The notes under the pieces are model-generated. The model searched no databases. It was not told where the DNA came from and worked only from the letters and a program-made list of their open reading frames with translations. From NCBI GenBank assembly GCA_017882405.1, contig JADGPO010000045.1, forward strand, positions 10,492 through 74,491: a stretch of 64,000 bases of DNA. Direction: 5' to 3'. Origin of the DNA: Solirubrobacteraceae bacterium. Lineage in GTDB: Bacteria > Actinomycetota > Thermoleophilia > Solirubrobacterales > Solirubrobacteraceae. Positions 1-8,881 of this stretch are shown piece by piece. Every line of letters starts with the position of its first letter. Positions within the stretch are counted from its first letter, which is position 1. Position numbers and translations under genes: made by a program.

Positions 1-8
1 GCGAGAAG

Positions 9-698
9 TCAGCTCAGCAGGTCGGCCAGCTGCTCACGCAGCTGCGCCAGCTCCGACTCCAGGACGGCAACCCGGGCCTCCAGGGCCGTCACGTCGAAGG
101 CGGGCGGGACCGGCGGCGTGGGCGGCCTGGGCGACGCAGCAGCGGGTGGCAACGACACCGGAGCGGGCGGCGGCGCCGGCGCCTCCGACGCGTCGGCCCC
201 GGTCGCGGCGCCGCCCAGCAGCTGGGCGTAGCGCTCCTCCTTCTGGCCGGGTCGGCGCTCCAGCCGGACCACATGGCCGCGCGCGATCAGCTCGCGGAGC
301 ACCCGCTCCACGTCGGCCAGCGTCGGCATCGGGGCCAACCGCTCGCTGCGCTGCTTGAGCTCGCCGGGCGTCTGCGGGCCGCGAAGCAGCAGCACGCCCA
401 GCACGGCCAGCTGCTCACGGTCCAGGCCAAGGCCCTCCTCGGCGAGATGGCGGTGCTTGACGGCGCGCGAGTTGTGGCCGCTGGCCAGGCGGGCCAGGCC
501 GTACTTCGAGAGCCGCTGGGCGGCCTCGCGCACGGCGTTCTCGTCGTAGTGGGTGACCGGGTCGCGGTTAGTCGACTGGTTGCACGCGAGGCGCAGCGCG
601 TTGAGCGACAGGGGGTACTGCTCGGGCGTGGTCCAACGCTTCTCGATCAGGCAGCCCAGGACCCGCTGCTCGACCGGGGTGAGATCACCGAAATGCAC
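9..698 (-). CDS. YceH/DUF480 family protein (UPF0502)
   Basis: A 229-residue protein whose N-terminal about 160 residues match the DUF480/YceH family: it opens with LTPVEQRVLGCLIEKRWTTP and contains the conserved PLSLNALRLACNQ.TNRDPV stretch, the usual start of the tandem winged-helix fold. Residues about 165-205 are a Pro/Ala-rich linker, and the last about 25 residues (ALEARVAVLESELAQLREQL) form a short coiled coil, so it probably oligomerises. Its biochemical role is unknown in the family; DNA binding is inferred from the fold. The coding strand runs away from the window edge, so the gene is complete, and it lies 24 bases downstream of the glycosidase gene in the same direction. Confidence 0.93.
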   Translation of the reverse strand: MHFGDLTPVEQRVLGCLIEKRWTTPEQYPLSLNALRLACNQSTNRDPVTHYDENAVREAAQRLSKYGLARLASGHNSRAVKHRHLAEEGLGLDREQLAVLGVLLLRGPQTPGELKQRSERLAPMPTLADVERVLRELIARGHVVRLERRPGQKEERYAQLLGGAATGADASEAPAPPPAPVSLPPAAASPRPPTPPVPPAFDVTALEARVAVLESELAQLREQLADLLS

Positions 699-722
699 GC
701 GGCGAGCATAGTCAGATGCTGC

Positions 723-2777
723 TCACAGCGAGCGCTCGGCGAGCGTCACCCGGCGACCGGCTGGCAGCTCCCAGCGTCCGTCGCGCCAGGCGATCCGGCC
801 GCCGTCCGCCAAGCGCGCCGCGGTGTGTCCCAGCCGCGGCACGCCCCACAGGGTGGCCCTCAGCGGCCGCTCGGCCTCCGGCTCGTCCCCCAGGCCTGAG
901 GCGACGTGCCAGGCCGGATAGGTGACCACGATCGAGCCCGCCCGCACCCATACCGGGATCCGCTCCAGCGGGGCGTCCACGATCACCTCGCCCCCGCCGT
1001 GGACGTACCGCCCCGACCACGTCTCGATCCACTCCCCCCGCGGCAGCGCCACCTCGCGCTGGCGCGCCCGGTCGTCGAGCACCGGCGCCACCCACAGCGC
1101 CGGCCCGTAGCCGTAGGCGTCGCCCAGCGTCCAGCCGCGCGGATCGTCGGGATCGAGCAGGCAGAGCGGGCGGATGATCGGCATCCCTGTGCGGGCGGCG
1201 GTCAGCGCCGCCGCGTGCACGTACGGGACGAGCTGCTCGTGCAGCAGCACATAGGCGCGATAGCAGTCGAGCACCCGCTCGCCGTAGCGCCACGGCTCCT
1301 GCGGCATCCGGCCGTGAGCGTGCATCAGCGGCGTGAAGCAGCCGAACTGCAGCCAGCGCATCAGCAGCTCCGGAGGGCAGCGCTCCACCAGCCGGTGCCC
1401 GAGGTAGCCACCGATGTCGTGGGAGAAGTTGGAGATGGCGCTGCAGGCGGCGCTCAGCGCCGCCACCACGAGGACGCGCAGCGACCAGAAGTCCGACACC
1501 TGGTCGCCGCCCCACGTGAGGCCATGGGCGTGCTGGCCGCTCCAGCCGCTGCGGCCGAACAGCACGCCCTTGCCGGGGTGCGCCTCGTCGAGTGCCCGCT
1601 GCAAGCACTGGCGGTGCAGGCCGCCCAGCGCCCACGCCGCCTGCGCTCCGGTGCGCCCGTCCGCCAGCCTGACCCGGTCGGGGATGTAGTAGCCGTCGCC
1701 GTCGTCGGCCTTGATCCCCTCCACCCCCAGCTCGAGGACCCGCTTGGCCGACTCCCGCCACCAGCGCTCGGCCGCCGGGCTGGAGAAGTCGACCGGCGAG
1801 CCGGTGCCCATCCACCACTGGGACACGAACGGCCGGCCGTCCGGCTCGCGCACGAAGTGCCCGGCGGCGGCCGCGGGGGCGTAGTTGGACGCCGGCAGGG
1901 CATGCATGTGCTCTGACTCGGGCTGCGGCGGGATTTGCCCGTTGCGCGAGTCGAGGTTCACCCACGGCGTGACCCACACCACGGTGCGCACCCCGTCGGC
2001 CCGCATCGAGGAGATCATCCACGCCGCGTCGGGGAACTGGTGGGGGTTGAACTCCCAGGTGTTGTACTGCGTCGCCCACGGCGAGTCGATCACGATCGCG
2101 TCCAGGGGGATGTTGTGGCGGCGGAAGCCGAGGAAGTCGTCGAGCACGTCGTCCTGGTGCTCGTGCACGTCCCGGCTCTTCCAGAAGCCGTAACCCCATT
2201 CGGGCAGCTGGGCCGGGAAGCCGGTCAACCGGCAGAGCTCACGCAGACGTGCCGCCGGCGTGCGCCCGCACACGATCTCAAGCGTCAGCGGTCCGGCATG
2301 CGCCCGTGTGGAGACCGAGATCCGCTCGCCGGCGAGATCGAAGCACGTGCCGTTGCCGTCGCCGCGGCACCACACGCCGTAGCCGCGGCTGGAGAGCAGC
2401 CACGGCACAGGCGCGCAGTCGCCCTGGGGGATTCCACCCTCGGCGAGCATCTCCGGTGGGCAGTCGGGCCCGGTGTAGCGACGATCGGCGCCCAGCTGGA
2501 TGTCACGGCCGGCCTGGTCCAGCCGCGGATGGTGACGCAGGCCGAGGCCCACCAGGCGCTCCTCGGCGCGCCGCTCCCAGTCCAGACCCAGCCGCAGCGG
2601 ACCGCCCTCGGCGGTCAAAGCAAGCGACACCCGGTGCTCTGACGGCAATTCGACTACCAGCTCCGCGCCGCGGCCCCCCTCCAGGCGCAGCTCGAGGGTC
2701 AGGCCCCGCTCGCTGCGCGCCACCGGCGACGCGGCCACCGCGCGCTGTACCGGCGCGCGCTCCTCGGAGGCGAGCAC
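723..2777 (-). CDS. Glycoside hydrolase family 31 (alpha-glucosidase/alpha-xylosidase type), main part
   Basis: A 684-codon reading frame covering most of a GH31 retaining alpha-glycosidase. It has the family landmarks in order: a GYGFWKSRDVHEHQDDV entry strand, the LDAIVIDSPW strand, the nucleophile region EGIKADDGDGYY (Asp near residue 357), the acid/base region TWGGDQVSDFW (Asp near 424) and the NFSHDIGGYLG segment, then C-terminal beta domains. No signal peptide, so it is probably cytosolic and acts on imported oligosaccharides; the substrate cannot be told. The frame begins at a GTG directly after an in-frame TAG, and the missing N-terminal mutarotase-like strands are encoded just upstream in the same frame, so the gene is probably interrupted. 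Whether the GTG restart makes active enzyme is unknown. Confidence 0.9.
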   Translation of the reverse strand: MLASEERAPVQRAVAASPVARSERGLTLELRLEGGRGAELVVELPSEHRVSLALTAEGGPLRLGLDWERRAEERLVGLGLRHHPRLDQAGRDIQLGADRRYTGPDCPPEMLAEGGIPQGDCAPVPWLLSSRGYGVWCRGDGNGTCFDLAGERISVSTRAHAGPLTLEIVCGRTPAARLRELCRLTGFPAQLPEWGYGFWKSRDVHEHQDDVLDDFLGFRRHNIPLDAIVIDSPWATQYNTWEFNPHQFPDAAWMISSMRADGVRTVVWVTPWVNLDSRNGQIPPQPESEHMHALPASNYAPAAAAGHFVREPDGRPFVSQWWMGTGSPVDFSSPAAERWWRESAKRVLELGVEGIKADDGDGYYIPDRVRLADGRTGAQAAWALGGLHRQCLQRALDEAHPGKGVLFGRSGWSGQHAHGLTWGGDQVSDFWSLRVLVVAALSAACSAISNFSHDIGGYLGHRLVERCPPELLMRWLQFGCFTPLMHAHGRMPQEPWRYGERVLDCYRAYVLLHEQLVPYVHAAALTAARTGMPIIRPLCLLDPDDPRGWTLGDAYGYGPALWVAPVLDDRARQREVALPRGEWIETWSGRYVHGGGEVIVDAPLERIPVWVRAGSIVVTYPAWHVASGLGDEPEAERPLRATLWGVPRLGHTAARLADGGRIAWRDGRWELPAGRRVTLAERSL

Positions 2778-2780
2778 TCC

Positions 2781-2939
2781 CTAGGTGAACTGCAGGAACT
2801 GGTCGCGGATCTCCCCGTCGACCGCCCACGCGCCGCCGGCGCGCAGCAGCGAGCGGCCGGCGCGGCGAATGACCAGCGAGAACGGCCGCAGCGTCACCTC
2901 CACCCGCAGCACGCGGGTCTCCAGCACCACCTCCTCCAT
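2781..2939 (-). pseudogene. N-terminal fragment of the GH31 gene, cut off by TAG
   Basis: This stretch (ATG at 2937-2939, or TTG at 2981) encodes LETRVLRVEVTLRPFSLVIR and then VDGEIRDQFLQFT before a TAG at 2781-2783. It is in exactly the same frame as the GH31 frame that resumes one codon later, and the residues read like the N-terminal beta-sandwich strands that precede the GH31 barrel. The simplest reading is one gene of about 740 codons with a nonsense change of a sense codon (CAG or GAG to TAG). Readthrough or an assembly error are alternatives. Confidence 0.65.
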
Positions 2940-3070
2940 GCGAATCGACACATGCACGTCACCAATGGTTCTCGCCCGCAACGCTCCAACATGCGGTCGT
3001 TCACGAAATGGTCACTGAACGTGAGCGCGTTCTTCACGGTTGCCGGCAATAGCAGGCCAATCCTGTAGTC

Positions 3071-5341
3071 ATGAACGAGAACAGCCGCGTCGACATGCAT
3101 GTGCACTCGACAGCGTCGCAGCTGTCGAAGCTGGGGGTGCAGCGTTCGCTGAGCCTGCCGGAATGCGCCACGGAGCCGTGGGAGGTCTACGAGCTGGCCA
3201 AGCAGCAGGGGATGGATTTCGTGACGATCACCGATCACGACACGATCGCGGGCGCGCTGGCGGTCAGCCACCTCCCGGACACGTTCATCTCCGAGGAGCT
3301 GACCGTCTCCTTCAAGGGCGAGGCCCAGGCGGTGCACGTGCTCTGCTACGGCATCACGCCCGCCGACCACGAGTGGCTGCAGGCCCACAACGACGACGTG
3401 GAGACGTGCGCGGCCTACCTGCAGGAGCACGAGATCACCGCCGCCCTCGCCCACCCCTTCTACGCGGTGCAGGCGCCGCTGACCGCCCGCCACCGCCGCC
3501 GCCTGGCGCAGCTGTTCCCGATCTGGGAGACCCGCAACGGGTCCCGCGCCAAGGAGCTCAATCTGCCGGCGTTCGTGTACATCGAGACCCATGGGGGCAC
3601 CGCCATAGGTGGGTCCGATGACCACGCCGGAATCGACGTCGGACGCACGTTCACCCAGACCCCGAGGTCGGCCGGTCCGCGGGAGTTCCTGGACCACGTG
3701 CGCTCCGGACGTGCCGAGGCCCACGGAGCCCAAGGCAGCGCCGCCAAGTGGGCCCACGCGGCGATGGCGCTCGCGGTCCGCAGCCTCGGCGACGCCGACG
3801 GCCCCGCCCAGCCGCCTGATCCCATCGCCGTGCTGGCGATCGTCGAGCGGGTGATGTGCGAGGGTGACGCCCGCCACGGTCAGGTCGGATCGGACCTGGG
3901 ACCCGAGGACGGCCGGACGCTGCTGCGCGCATGGCTTCAGACGATGGAATTGAACATCACCGAGGACGAGCTGCTGGCGCGCCTGCAGGACGGCCGCCTC
4001 AGTCACCCGGACCTCGAGCGCCGCGCCCGGCGCCTGCACGAGCGCCAGCTCGCCGCCGCTGTGTCCGAGCTGGCCGACAGCGTGCAGCACGGACGGCTGG
4101 CGCTCGGGGAGCACGGCGCCCAGCTGTTCAGGGCCTGTATCCCGGCGATCCCCTACGCCGCCGCGGCGGCGTTCCTCGGACGGGAGAAGTTCAAGCTGAC
4201 CCGCTCGGACGGGGACCGGCCACGGGTGGCCCTGGTCGCCGACGGCCTGGGCGCGATGCACGGCGTCACCCACACGGTCCAGCAGATCCGCGACCGCGGG
4301 GTTCCGGGATACGAGGTGGAGGTGATCGGCACCGACGCCGACGTCGACCGGCGGCTGAGCTCGGTGGCCGAGATCGAGGTTCCGTTCTACCGCGGGCTGA
4401 CCCTCGGGGTACCCGGGCTGCCGGCGATCGTCAACGCGCTGGCCGAGGGCCGCTACGACCTCGTGCACCTGTGCTCGCCAGGCCCCGCGGGGATCGGCGC
4501 CTGGCTGCTGGCGAGGGTCCTGGAGCTGCCGGTGGTCGGCAGCTATCACACCGAGCTGGCCGCCTACGCCGGCCTGCGCTCGGGCGACGCCCAGCTCGAG
4601 GCGCTCACCGCCGCCGCGGTCGCCGGCTTCTACGGCAGCTGCGAGGCGGTGCTCTCCCCCAGTCCCAGCTCCGACGAGCGCCTCGCCCGGCTGGGCATCG
4701 CGCCCCAGCGGATCGGCCGCTGGGAGCGGGGCGTCGACCTGGAGCGCTTCGATCCGGGGCTGCGCCGCCCGGGCATGCTCCCCGGCGCGGTCAACGTGCT
4801 GTACGCCGGGCGTCTGACGCGGGAGAAGGGCGTCGATCTGCTCGCCGACGCGTTCCTCGCCGCCCACGCGCGTGACGGCCGACTGCACCTCGTCCTGGCC
4901 GGGGGCGGTCCCGAGGAGGCCACCCTGCGCGAGCGCCTCGGCGGGCAAGCGACGTTCCTCGGGTGGCTGGAGGGAGAGGACCTGGCGCGCGCCTATGCCA
5001 GCGCCGACGCGTTCCTGTTCGCCAGCCAGACCGACACGTTCGGGCAGGTGATCCTCGAGGCCCAGGCCAGCGGCCTGCCGGTGGTGGCCGTCGACGCGGG
5101 CGGCCCCGCCTCGCTGGTCGCCTCGGGGGAGACTGGACTGCTGTGCGCGCCGGAGCCCGAGGCCCTCGCCGCGGCGCTGCTGGCGATCACGACCACCCCG
5201 CGGCTGGCCCGGCGGCTGCGCCAGGCCAGCCTGGCGGCCGTCCAGGAGCGAACCTGGCCGGCGTCGCTGGCCCAGCTGGCCGGCGGCTACCGCAGCGCCC
5301 TGAGGCGCACGCGCCGACACGGCCGGGCTCGAGTCGCCTGA
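3071..5341 (+). CDS. PHP-domain phosphoesterase fused to a GT4 glycosyltransferase
   Basis: A 756-residue two-enzyme fusion. Residues 1 to about 215 are a PHP metal-dependent phosphoesterase domain with its ligand motifs DMHVHST (8-14), TDHDT (near 55), AHPF (near 133) and GGSDDH (180-185). After a helical linker (about 230-370), residues from about 387 form a GT-B fold family 4 glycosyltransferase: VALVADGLGAMHGVTHTV at the donor-domain start, AGRLTREKGVDLL (near 579) for nucleotide-sugar binding and EAQASGLPVVAV (near 663), the E-x7-E-type region. GT4 enzymes transfer sugars from activated donors, often to lipids. The PHP domain could hydrolyse a phosphate from the same substrate or product. 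No signal peptide. The gene stands alone between divergent and convergent neighbours. Confidence 0.92.
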   Translation: MNENSRVDMHVHSTASQLSKLGVQRSLSLPECATEPWEVYELAKQQGMDFVTITDHDTIAGALAVSHLPDTFISEELTVSFKGEAQAVHVLCYGITPADHEWLQAHNDDVETCAAYLQEHEITAALAHPFYAVQAPLTARHRRRLAQLFPIWETRNGSRAKELNLPAFVYIETHGGTAIGGSDDHAGIDVGRTFTQTPRSAGPREFLDHVRSGRAEAHGAQGSAAKWAHAAMALAVRSLGDADGPAQPPDPIAVLAIVERVMCEGDARHGQVGSDLGPEDGRTLLRAWLQTMELNITEDELLARLQDGRLSHPDLERRARRLHERQLAAAVSELADSVQHGRLALGEHGAQLFRACIPAIPYAAAAAFLGREKFKLTRSDGDRPRVALVADGLGAMHGVTHTVQQIRDRGVPGYEVEVIGTDADVDRRLSSVAEIEVPFYRGLTLGVPGLPAIVNALAEGRYDLVHLCSPGPAGIGAWLLARVLELPVVGSYHTELAAYAGLRSGDAQLEALTAAAVAGFYGSCEAVLSPSPSSDERLARLGIAPQRIGRWERGVDLERFDPGLRRPGMLPGAVNVLYAGRLTREKGVDLLADAFLAAHARDGRLHLVLAGGGPEEATLRERLGGQATFLGWLEGEDLARAYASADAFLFASQTDTFGQVILEAQASGLPVVAVDAGGPASLVASGETGLLCAPEPEALAAALLAITTTPRLARRLRQASLAAVQERTWPASLAQLAGGYRSALRRTRRHGRARVA

Positions 5342-5367
5342 CCGCGCGGCACGCTTCCCTCGTCAGC

Positions 5368-6657
5368 TCAGTAGGGCTTGCTGGGGAGACCGGGGCCGAG
5401 CTGGCTGTTGGCGCGAGCGGCCTCGCTCTCGGCACGGGCCGGCCAGAACACACCGCCCGGGGGTCCGCCGCCGCACCCGCTGCTGTTGCCGGGCGGATGC
5501 GTCCACATCCAGGCGTCGGCAAACGCAAAGCCGGTCTCGGTCGTCGTCTGCGGGCCCAGACCGCGTCCCGGCGGGTTGCAGAGATCCTCGACGCCGTCCC
5601 TGACCTTGTTGTGGTTCAGCAACGGGCCCTGGCCGTTGTCGGCGGTGTCGACGATGAAGTGCGCGCCGCCCGTCTTCTTGGAGATCGCCGTGGCCCATTT
5701 GGCCTCGTTGATCGTCCACGCCTCGTGGGTGTCGTTGGTGAAGAAGCCACGGATCTTGTTGACGCCGATGGCGTTGAGGATCTCGGCCGTGTACCCAACC
5801 GAGTTGGAATCCGAATACCCGCCCTCGACGTACACGACGGTGTGCGGCAGCGCCTGCATCGCGTTCATCTCATACCGCAGGTCCGCCTCCCACTGGGGCA
5901 TCGAGTGGTTCCTGGCGATGCAGCCGGAGGAACCGATTGCGTCGAGCTCGAGCAGCACCACGGCCGGGCGGCGGTCGATCCCCGCCGCCATCGCGTCAAC
6001 GCGGCTGTGGAACACCCCGTTGTAGGCGCTGACCTGCGACGGCGTAGGACACCCGCCGAGCTGCGGGTGCAGGAAATAGGTGTTGAAGATGGGGATGCTG
6101 CCCGGATCAGCGGTTTGATTCAGACAGAGGATCTTCTGGGTCTGCTTGAAGATCCCGCTGGCGGTGCCGCCCCAGGAGTAGATCGAGATGCGCTGCGCCT
6201 CGGGCTGGCTGGCGATCTTCGACAGCTGGGCTACCTGGCGGGCCAGGCTGGGCTTGGCGACCAGCTGGTCGTGCAGAGGGCCGAAGGCGAGCTTCTGGGC
6301 GAACGTCGCCCACGACTCATCGACCGGGAGGTTGTCGGGATTGAGGCCCAGCAGTTGCGCGATCGTGCGCGCGGCCGAGCCCTTCGTGGGGCCGGGAACG
6401 AAGAAGCGCGCTCCGGTGAGCGGGTTGGCGCCCGGCGCCTGCGGCAGATCAAGAGGGTTGGCGGGATCGCGCTGGGCCGGATAGGACTCCGTGCACTGCT
6501 GCGCGTCGTGAGGACGGGCATGCGCGGTCCGGGCGCTGGCGCTTGTGATCTGGACTGTTGCGGCGAGCGCGAGCGCCGTCAGCGTGGCAAGAACGAAGCG
6601 AAACCGACCAAGACGGCCGAAAGAACCTGAATGGGCGTGGGATGACATGTATTGCAC
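5368..6657 (-). CDS. Secreted glycoside hydrolase family 6 (endoglucanase/cellobiohydrolase type)
   Basis: A 429-residue secreted protein: positively charged start, a hydrophobic core FVLATLTALALAATVQITSA and a likely signal-peptidase site near residues 43-45. The mature part carries GH6 signatures: ISIYSWGG, the acidic strand VVLLELDAIGSSGC (Asp near 232), CNPPGRGLG (near 360) and MWTHPPGNSSGCGGG (near 384), which corresponds to the W.KPPGESDG region. GH6 enzymes invert beta-1,4-glucan bonds, so this should attack cellulose or related glucan outside the cell. There is no carbohydrate-binding module. The Lys and Glu of the usual KPPGES motif are replaced by His and Asn, so activity should be checked. 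An AT-richer stretch just upstream (about 6660-6700) may hold its promoter. Confidence 0.9.
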   Translation of the reverse strand: MQYMSSHAHSGSFGRLGRFRFVLATLTALALAATVQITSASARTAHARPHDAQQCTESYPAQRDPANPLDLPQAPGANPLTGARFFVPGPTKGSAARTIAQLLGLNPDNLPVDESWATFAQKLAFGPLHDQLVAKPSLARQVAQLSKIASQPEAQRISIYSWGGTASGIFKQTQKILCLNQTADPGSIPIFNTYFLHPQLGGCPTPSQVSAYNGVFHSRVDAMAAGIDRRPAVVLLELDAIGSSGCIARNHSMPQWEADLRYEMNAMQALPHTVVYVEGGYSDSNSVGYTAEILNAIGVNKIRGFFTNDTHEAWTINEAKWATAISKKTGGAHFIVDTADNGQGPLLNHNKVRDGVEDLCNPPGRGLGPQTTTETGFAFADAWMWTHPPGNSSGCGGGPPGGVFWPARAESEAARANSQLGPGLPSKPY

Positions 6658-6767
6658 ATCGGCAAGTTTCCCAAATATGTAAAGTCAAATAACCGGTGTG
6701 TCGTATGACCGGCCAGAGGCCGCGCCCAGCCGCCGCGACCAGGGGTCCGGCGCCCGGGGCCACGGCA

Positions 6768-8852
6768 CTAGAGCAGCGTGCCCAGCACCAGAGGCACGAC
6801 GCGTTCGGCCCCCGCCATCCGCAGCTGCCCGCCGACCATCGCCAGCGTCCAGCCCGAGCTGCGCCGGTCGTCCAGCAGGACTCCGACCCCCGGCGGCGGC
6901 GAGTCGCTCACCCGAAATGCGCCGCGCACGTTGGCCGCCTGCGACACGGCATTGGCCATCTCGCGCTGGGGTGGGCGCTGCTCGACGCGCTCCAAAAGCT
7001 CGACATAGCAGGCTCCCAGGTCGGCCGCCACCCGCCCGCCGAGGCGCGGCAGAACCCCACCCAGCCCCACCGAGGGCACGGCCGTCAGCCAGCCGACCGG
7101 CACCCCACCGCCCCGCAGCACCTCGGCCAGCGCGCTCACCACGTCGGGCTCGAACTCCCCTGACTGAAGACCCCGCTCCACCGCCGGCCACCAGCCGCCG
7201 TCGCCGAAGCGCGCCAGCGACCATCCGGGGTCGATCCGCACCCCGTCGGGGATCTTGCGCATCGCCCCCTCGGCGTCGGGCGCCATCTTCTTGACCTCCA
7301 GCTCGATCGGCCGCGAACGCAGATGGCGCCCGGCCTGCTCGACCAGCGCGGGATCCGGCGGATCGGCGAACCGCGGCGCCGTGCAGACCGCGCAGCGCCC
7401 ACAGTCCTGCGGATCAGGATCATCCAGTTCCTCCTGCAGCGCCCGCATCAGACAGCGGCCGTCGGCTCCGAACCGCGCCATCGCCTCCTGCTCGGTGCGG
7501 CGCAGGGCGGTCACGTGGGCATAGCGCTCGGCGTCGTAGGTCCAGATTGAATCGGACCCCACCCGCCCGACCGCCACCCAGCGCGAGCCGTTCCGGCTGA
7601 CCGCCCCCTCCACGTCGAGGATCTTCAGCATCGCCTCCAGCCGGGCCATGCCGATGTTCACGACCGCCAGCAGCTCCCGCGTGGTACGACCCGCCTCGCC
7701 CGCGGCCTCCAGGTCGGACAGCACCGCCATCACCCGCTCACGCGCGGGGAACGACTGCTCGATGAAGAAGTCCTGGATGCGCCGGTCCTCGCCCCCGCGC
7801 AGCAGCACCACGTCGGCGTGCTCGACGCCCCGTCCGGCACGGCCGACCTGCTGGTAATAGGACACGACCGAGCCGGGCGCCTGGTAGTGCACGACGAACG
7901 TCAGGTCGGACTTGTCATAGCCCATGCCCAGCGCGCTGGTGGCCACGACCGCCTTGACCTGGTTGGCCAGCAGCCGCTCCTCGGTGGCCACCCGCTTCTC
8001 GGTTGACTGGTCGCCGCTGTAGGCCTCCGCGGGAATCCCGTTGGCCGACAGAAACGACGCCACCTGGTCGGCGTCGCGTTTGGTCAGCGTGTAGACGATG
8101 CCCGATCCCGCCAGCTCCCCCAGGTGCTCCACCAGCCACGCCAGCCGCTGCGCGGGCCGGGGCAGGTCGACGACCTCCAGCCGTAGGCTGGTGCGCGCCA
8201 GCGGACCTCGATACGTCCGCAGCGGCTGGACATCGCCCGCGGCGAGCTGCTCGACCACGTCGGCGACGACGCGGTCGTTGGCCGTCGCGGTGGTGCCCAG
8301 CACCGCGACGTCGGGCGCCAGCGCGCTCAGCATGTCGCGCACCCGCCGGTAGTCGGGGCGGAAGTCGTGCCCCCAGTCAGAGATGCAGTGAGCCTCGTCG
8401 ATCACCAGCAGCCCCACCGAGGCGGCGAACAACGGCATCATCTCGTCGCGGAAGCGCGGGTTGTTGAGGCGCTCGGGACTGATCAGCAGCAGGTCCAGCT
8501 CGCCCGCCGCTAGCTGGTCGCGGACCTCGTTCCACTCCTCACGGTTGGTGCTGTTGATCGTGTGCGCGCGCAAGCCCAGCCGCCGCGCGGCCACCAGCTG
8601 GTTGCGCATCAGCGCCAGCAGCGGCGAGACGATCAACGTGGGTCCCGCTCCTGCCTCGCGCAGCAGGGCGGTGGCCACGAAGTAGACCGCCGACTTGCCC
8701 CACCCGGTGCGCTGCACGCACAGCACCCGAGCGCGGTCGACGGCCACGTCGCGGATCGCCTCCAGCTGTCCGTCGCGAAACTCGGCGGCGTCGTCGGCGG
8801 TCAGCGTGCGCAGGCGATTGAGGGCATCGGCGGCGAAGGTCGTCGTACTCAT
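6768..8852 (-). CDS. RecQ-family ATP-dependent DNA helicase with C-terminal phosphoribosyltransferase-like domain
   Basis: A 694-residue helicase when started at the ATG giving MSTTTFAADALN; a longer frame upstream adds unlikely arginine-rich residues. Motifs in order: Walker A RTGWGKS (near 47), DEAH in VIDEAHCISDWGHDFRPDYR (near 152), motif VI YQQVGRAGRG (near 335), then RecQ zinc-site cysteines (CLMRAL at about 466 and CGRCAVC at about 485). The last about 100 residues include VLLDDRRSSGWTL, a phosphoribosyltransferase-type PPi loop, an arrangement known in actinobacterial RecQ relatives. It should unwind DNA 3' to 5' in repair or recombination. It points the same way as the broken MerR gene upstream. 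Confidence 0.92.
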   Translation of the reverse strand: MSTTTFAADALNRLRTLTADDAAEFRDGQLEAIRDVAVDRARVLCVQRTGWGKSAVYFVATALLREAGAGPTLIVSPLLALMRNQLVAARRLGLRAHTINSTNREEWNEVRDQLAAGELDLLLISPERLNNPRFRDEMMPLFAASVGLLVIDEAHCISDWGHDFRPDYRRVRDMLSALAPDVAVLGTTATANDRVVADVVEQLAAGDVQPLRTYRGPLARTSLRLEVVDLPRPAQRLAWLVEHLGELAGSGIVYTLTKRDADQVASFLSANGIPAEAYSGDQSTEKRVATEERLLANQVKAVVATSALGMGYDKSDLTFVVHYQAPGSVVSYYQQVGRAGRGVEHADVVLLRGGEDRRIQDFFIEQSFPARERVMAVLSDLEAAGEAGRTTRELLAVVNIGMARLEAMLKILDVEGAVSRNGSRWVAVGRVGSDSIWTYDAERYAHVTALRRTEQEAMARFGADGRCLMRALQEELDDPDPQDCGRCAVCTAPRFADPPDPALVEQAGRHLRSRPIELEVKKMAPDAEGAMRKIPDGVRIDPGWSLARFGDGGWWPAVERGLQSGEFEPDVVSALAEVLRGGGVPVGWLTAVPSVGLGGVLPRLGGRVAADLGACYVELLERVEQRPPQREMANAVSQAANVRGAFRVSDSPPPGVGVLLDDRRSSGWTLAMVGGQLRMAGAERVVPLVLGTLL

Positions 8853-8881
8853 ACATGTACTAGCCTGCCACGCCCCGCGGA

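Noticed and set aside
2894..5320. 808-codon reverse frame across the PHP-GT4 gene
   Set aside because: A high-GC shadow: Gln/Arg/Gly-rich without any motif, while the forward frame has full domain signatures.
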